A stretch of 64,000 nt of DNA from Pseudomonas putida (GTDB lineage: Bacteria > Pseudomonadota > Gammaproteobacteria > Pseudomonadales > Pseudomonadaceae). The position numbers and the translations under genes are program-made. The notes beneath the pieces were generated by a model. It was not told the DNA's origin and made no database searches. It saw only the letters and a list, made by a program, of their open reading frames with translations. This document shows, piece by piece, positions 60,628 through 64,000 of the stretch. Numbering within the stretch: the stretch's first letter is position 1; every line of letters begins with the position of its first letter. The stretch spans positions 112,173 to 176,172 of the forward strand of contig NZ_MKZO01000002.1 in NCBI RefSeq assembly GCF_001941965.1, given 5' to 3'.

Positions 60628-62100
60628 ATGATCGAATTATTCAGCGGACTTGATGCGTGGGTACTGGTGAGCCTCCTTCTCGCCTTGACCTTCGTACTCG
60701 CCTTCGAGTTCATCAATGGCTTTCATGACACCGCGAACGCGGTAGCGACAGTCATCTATACGAAAGCCATGCCCCCGCAACTGGCGGTGTTCGCCTCGGG
60801 TGTCTTCAACTTCCTCGGGGTCCTGCTGGGCGGCGTCGGTGTCGCCTACGCCATCGTCCACCTGTTGCCGGTGGAGCTGCTGATCAACGTCAACACCGGG
60901 CACGGCCTGGCCATGGTCTTCTCGCTGCTGGCGGCGGCCATCGCCTGGAACCTGGGCACCTGGTACTTCGGTATCCCGGCCTCCAGCTCGCACACCCTGA
61001 TCGGTTCGATCCTCGGTGTCGGCCTGGCCAACGCCCTGCTCAATGACATTCCCCTGGGTGACGGGGTGAACTGGCAGAAGGCGATCGATATCGGCATGTC
61101 CCTGGTCCTCTCGCCGATGGCCGGGTTCCTGGTGGCCGCCCTGGTATTGCTGGGCCTGAAGTGGTGGCGTCCGCTGTCGAAGATGCACAAGACCCCGGAA
61201 CAGCGGCGCATGCTCGACGACAAGAAGCACCCGCCGTTCTGGAACCGCCTGGTGCTGGTCATGTCGGCGATGGGCGTGAGCTTCGTGCACGGTTCCAACG
61301 ACGGCCAGAAAGGTATCGGCCTGATCATGCTGGTGCTGATCGGCATCGTTCCGCAGCAGTTCGTCCTCGACCTGAGCAGTACCACCTACCAGATCGAGCG
61401 GACCCGCGACGCGACCCTGCACCTGAGCCAGTTCTACGAGCGCAACCACGAGACCCTGGGCGAGTTCCTGGCCCTGGGCAAGGCGGCCAAGGGCGACCTG
61501 CCGGAGCAGTTCAGCTGCAACCCGCACCAGACCGAGCCGACCATCGCCGCGCTGCAGAAATCCCTGGCCGGCGTAGCCGACTACCACTCGCTGAGCCCGG
61601 AAACCCGCGTTGAAGTGCGTCGTTACCTGCTCTGCCTGGACGACACCGCGAAGAAAGTCGGCAAGCTGCCGGGCCTGGAAGCCCGCGAGAAGTCCGACCT
61701 GGACAAGCTGCGTAAGGACCTGACTGCAACCACTGAATACGCACCGTTCTGGGTAATCCTGGCGGTCGCCCTGGCCCTGGGCCTGGGCACCATGGTTGGC
61801 TGGAAGCGTGTGGTCTTGACCATCGGCGAGAAGATCGGCAAGCAGGGCATGACCTATGCCCAGGGCATGTCGGCGCAGATCACTGCGGCGTGCGCCATCG
61901 GCATGGCCAACATCTTCAGCCTGCCGGTCTCGACCACTCACGTCCTGTCGTCCGGCGTGGCCGGGACCATGGTCGCCAACCGCAGCGGCCTGCAAGGCGG
62001 CACCGTGCGCACCATCCTGCTCGCCTGGGTCCTGACCCTGCCGGCGTCGATGGGCCTGGCGGCCGGGTTGTTCTGGTTGTCGACGCGGTTTGTTGGCTGA
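60628..62100 (+). CDS. pit: Low-affinity inorganic phosphate transporter (Pit family)
   Basis: A 490-residue inner-membrane permease with two homologous halves. The first has EFINGFHDTANAVATVIYTKAM (the GFHDxANxxA signature) and GIPASSSHTLIGSILG; the second has VSFVHGSNDGQKGIGL and SLPVSTTHVLSSGVAG. A large hydrophilic loop separates them. It takes up metal-phosphate complexes with protons, in the manner of E. coli PitA. A terminator follows 9 bases after the stop. Confidence 0.92.
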   Translation: MIELFSGLDAWVLVSLLLALTFVLAFEFINGFHDTANAVATVIYTKAMPPQLAVFASGVFNFLGVLLGGVGVAYAIVHLLPVELLINVNTGHGLAMVFSLLAAAIAWNLGTWYFGIPASSSHTLIGSILGVGLANALLNDIPLGDGVNWQKAIDIGMSLVLSPMAGFLVAALVLLGLKWWRPLSKMHKTPEQRRMLDDKKHPPFWNRLVLVMSAMGVSFVHGSNDGQKGIGLIMLVLIGIVPQQFVLDLSSTTYQIERTRDATLHLSQFYERNHETLGEFLALGKAAKGDLPEQFSCNPHQTEPTIAALQKSLAGVADYHSLSPETRVEVRRYLLCLDDTAKKVGKLPGLEAREKSDLDKLRKDLTATTEYAPFWVILAVALALGLGTMVGWKRVVLTIGEKIGKQGMTYAQGMSAQITAACAIGMANIFSLPVSTTHVLSSGVAGTMVANRSGLQGGTVRTILLAWVLTLPASMGLAAGLFWLSTRFVG

Positions 62101-62108
62101 TTAGAAGA

Positions 62109-62134
62109 AGGCGCCTCTCCAGGCGCCTTTTTTA
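62109..62134 (+). terminator. Rho-independent terminator of the pit gene
   Basis: AAGGCGCCTCTCCAGGCGCCTT makes an eight- to nine-pair stem, followed by TTTTATT. Confidence 0.93.
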
Positions 62135-62139
62135 TTGCT

Positions 62140-62234
62140 CTTGAGGGCCTCATCGCTGGCAAGCCAGCTCCCACAGGTCCTGCGGTGCATGCGGTCCCTG
62201 TGGGAGCTGGCTTGCCAGCGATAGGGCCCTCAAG
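62140..62234. repeat. REP inverted pair (inward-facing)
   Basis: CTTGAGGGCCTCATCGCTGG and CCAGCGATAGGGCCCTCAAG form inverse arms. It is between the pit gene and the converging ATPase gene. Confidence 0.93.
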
Positions 62235-62243
62235 AACAACACA

Positions 62244-63719
62244 TCACTTCCGCTTGCCACCCAGCAAAGACCCCATCAATCCCCTGACCAACTGCCGCCC
62301 AAACTGATTGGCCGCCTGCCGCACCGCCGACTTGATCGCCTGCCCCGCCGCGCTCTGCAGGAAGTCCCCGGCCTTGCCCGCCAGACTGTCCTCGTCCTTC
62401 TCCGCCTTGCCCGCCGCTACCGGCGTCTCGCCCTTGCGCGCCATGAGGATTTCATAGGCCGACTCACGGTCGATCGGCTTGTCATAGCGCCCGGCCAGTG
62501 GCGATCCGGATACCAGCGCCGCCCGCTCCGCCTCGCTCAACGGTCCGATCCGCGACTGCGGCGGGGCGATCAGCACGCGCTGGACCATTTCCGGCGTCCC
62601 CTTGTCCTGCAAGGTACCCACCAGCGCCTCGCCAATGCCCAACTCGGTCAGCACCGCCAGGGTGTCGAACGCCGGGTTGGGCCGGAACCCGTCCGCCACC
62701 GCACGCAAGGCCTTCTGTTCCTTGGCGGTGAACGCCCGCAGACCGTGCTGGACCCGCAAGCCCAACTGGGCCAGCACGTCATCCGGCAGGTCACCGGGCG
62801 ACTGCGTCACGAAATACACGCCCACACCCTTGGAACGAATCAGCCGCACCACCTGCTCCAGCCGGTCCTGCAACGCCTTGGGCGTGCCGTTGAACAGCAG
62901 GTGCGCCTCGTCGAAAAACAGCGCCAGCAACGGCTTGTCCGCGTCACCGCGCTCCGGCAACTGTTCGAACAACTCCGCCAGCAACCATAAAAGGAAGGTG
63001 GCATAGACCTTGGGCGACTCGTGGATCAAACGGCTGGCATCGAGCAGGTGAATACGTCCGCGCCCGTCCGCCCCCGGCTGTAACAGGTCTTCCAGTTGCA
63101 ACGCCGGCTCGCCGAACAGCGCCTCCGCGCCCTGCTGCTCCAGGGTCGCCAGGCGCCGCAACAGGGCCTGGCTGGAACCGCTGGTCATCAGCGCGGCATC
63201 CTCGCCGAGCACCTGGGGGTTGTCCTTGAGATGCCCGAGCAAGGCCTTGAGGTCCTTGATGTCCAGGAGCAGCAGGCCCTCGCGATCGGCCACCTTGAAC
63301 GCGGCATACAGCGCCGCCTGCTGGCTGTCGTTCAGCTCCAGCAGGTTACCCAGCAACAGAGGGCCCATTTCACTCAGGGTGGTGCGCAATGGATGACCGG
63401 ATTGCCCGTGGATATCCCACAAGGTCACCGGATACGCCTGGGGCCGATGATTCAGCCAGGGCATCCCGGCAATCCGCTCGGCTACCTTGCCCCGGGGATT
63501 GCCCGCCGCGCCAAGACCACAGAGGTCGCCTTTCACATCGGCGGCGAACACCGCCACGCCGGCATCGCTGAACACTTCCGCCAGGCGCTGCAGGGTTACG
63601 GTCTTGCCGGTGCCGGTGGCACCGGCGATCAGGCCATGGCGGTTGGTCAGGCGCAGGGCCTGAGCGACCGGCTGTCCATCAAGGTTGGCGCCGAGCACGA
63701 AGGGGGTGGAGTCCGCCAT
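62244..63719 (-). CDS. HerA-type ATPase, DUF853 (YjgR-like)
   Basis: A 491-residue cytosolic P-loop protein. Walker A is GATGTGKT (residues 33-40), Walker B is LLALFFDEAHLLF near residue 265, and a sensor/arginine region GVGVYFVTQSPGDLPDDVLAQLGLRVQHGLRAF follows. The C-terminus is a basic, glycine-rich tail (LVRGLMGSLLGGKRK). It matches the E. coli YjgR / DUF853 family of the HerA-FtsK superfamily. The function is not established; HerA relatives translocate DNA. The gene is not next to a NurA-like nuclease. Confidence 0.88.
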   Translation of the reverse strand: MADSTPFVLGANLDGQPVAQALRLTNRHGLIAGATGTGKTVTLQRLAEVFSDAGVAVFAADVKGDLCGLGAAGNPRGKVAERIAGMPWLNHRPQAYPVTLWDIHGQSGHPLRTTLSEMGPLLLGNLLELNDSQQAALYAAFKVADREGLLLLDIKDLKALLGHLKDNPQVLGEDAALMTSGSSQALLRRLATLEQQGAEALFGEPALQLEDLLQPGADGRGRIHLLDASRLIHESPKVYATFLLWLLAELFEQLPERGDADKPLLALFFDEAHLLFNGTPKALQDRLEQVVRLIRSKGVGVYFVTQSPGDLPDDVLAQLGLRVQHGLRAFTAKEQKALRAVADGFRPNPAFDTLAVLTELGIGEALVGTLQDKGTPEMVQRVLIAPPQSRIGPLSEAERAALVSGSPLAGRYDKPIDRESAYEILMARKGETPVAAGKAEKDEDSLAGKAGDFLQSAAGQAIKSAVRQAANQFGRQLVRGLMGSLLGGKRK

Positions 63720-64000
63720 GTTTTTTCATCCTCCATTTAAAGCTTTTGTGTGAGTCAGCCGATATCAAAGTGTGATTGATCGCTCAAAAAACAGGAAATC
63801 CCCGATAAGGATATGGGAACTCTCTCTGATCTCATCAGCGACTCCGTGCGAACCATCCGGATATTCAAGACCTTAGGGATGCTCCGATCAACTTGTCGTG
63901 CAGCCGCGGCAAGTTGCAATTTTCCAGGCACCTACAGCGTCATTGGACGAAAAGTGACCGAAAAATCATGTACGGAGAGCTTTTTCGACCGGTTCTCCGT
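63720..64000. other. Non-coding right end of the window
   Basis: The stretch is upstream of the ATPase gene and should hold its promoter. A hairpin-prone sequence AACTTGTCGTGCAGCCGCGG then CAAGTT lies at about 63890-63917. No gene or named element was recognised; it may be the start of another locus cut by the window edge. Confidence 0.35.

Noticed and set aside
458..63719. tRNA or rRNA genes
   Set aside because: No cloverleaf with a TTCRANNC arm or rRNA motif was recognised anywhere in the window.

Overview
The window is chromosomal DNA of a Pseudomonas, most likely of the fluorescens or putida lineage. The evidence is the high-GC coding style, the pcaR-K-F-T-B-D-C protocatechuate gene order, a ttgR/ttgABC efflux locus with a TtgR operator almost identical to the P. 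putida one as I remember it, a bglX / DctB-DctD-like / kgtP neighbourhood like that of P. putida, and about fifteen copies of a Pseudomonas REP sequence (core GCTGGCAAGCCAGC) as inverted pairs between genes. I see no rRNA, tRNA, CRISPR array, insertion sequence, integrase or prophage.

Layout. 0.4-5 kb: PlaP-like putrescine importer, a dCache chemoreceptor and an atypical CDF-family protein. 5-10 kb: SulP transporter, LysE exporter, periplasmic glycerophosphodiesterase and a SIR2-like (DUF4917-type) protein. 10-14.3 kb: FecI/FecR/TonB-receptor cell-surface signalling unit of the heme type. 14.3-18.1 kb: the strangest region, a tandemly repeated cassette of about 1.8 kb bounded by REP pairs. 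Each copy has a conserved leader, a strongly diverged low-GC ORF (Ig-like pattern), a bidirectional terminator, a nearly invariant 80-residue gene on the other strand, and a conserved structured leader with a UUCG hairpin whose stems change in a compensatory way between copies. 18.1-21.5 kb: methyltransferase, two TPM proteins and LemA. 21.7-28.8 kb: BglX, a two-component system and KgtP with a sigma-54 promoter.

28.8-41.5 kb holds an integral membrane protein with internal repeats, a secreted DGFDRT-repeat peptide, small enzymes, AraC and LysR regulators, a TPP-dependent decarboxylase, an MBL/NAD(P)-binding pair, an EmrB/QacA-type exporter and an EamA exporter. 40.9-47.5 kb is ttgR and ttgABC. 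47.9-59.6 kb is a protocatechuate catabolic region: OprD-type porin, LysR, Crp/Fnr, Mpo1-like protein and the pca genes under PcaR, with PcaR-like boxes before pcaR, pcaK, pcaF and possibly the porin. Divergent from pcaR is a probable small RNA of about 90 nt with its own promoter and terminator. 60-64 kb: a small conserved protein, a Pit phosphate transporter and a HerA/DUF853-type ATPase.

Functional threads are polyamine sensing and uptake (PlaP plus chemoreceptor), dicarboxylate sensing and uptake (DctB/DctD-like pair driving kgtP through RpoN), heme acquisition, drug efflux, and aromatic-acid degradation to beta-ketoadipyl-CoA thiolysis. The pcaGH and pcaIJ genes needed to complete the last pathway are not in the window. 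All assignments come from reading the sequence and from remembered family knowledge; no database search was run.
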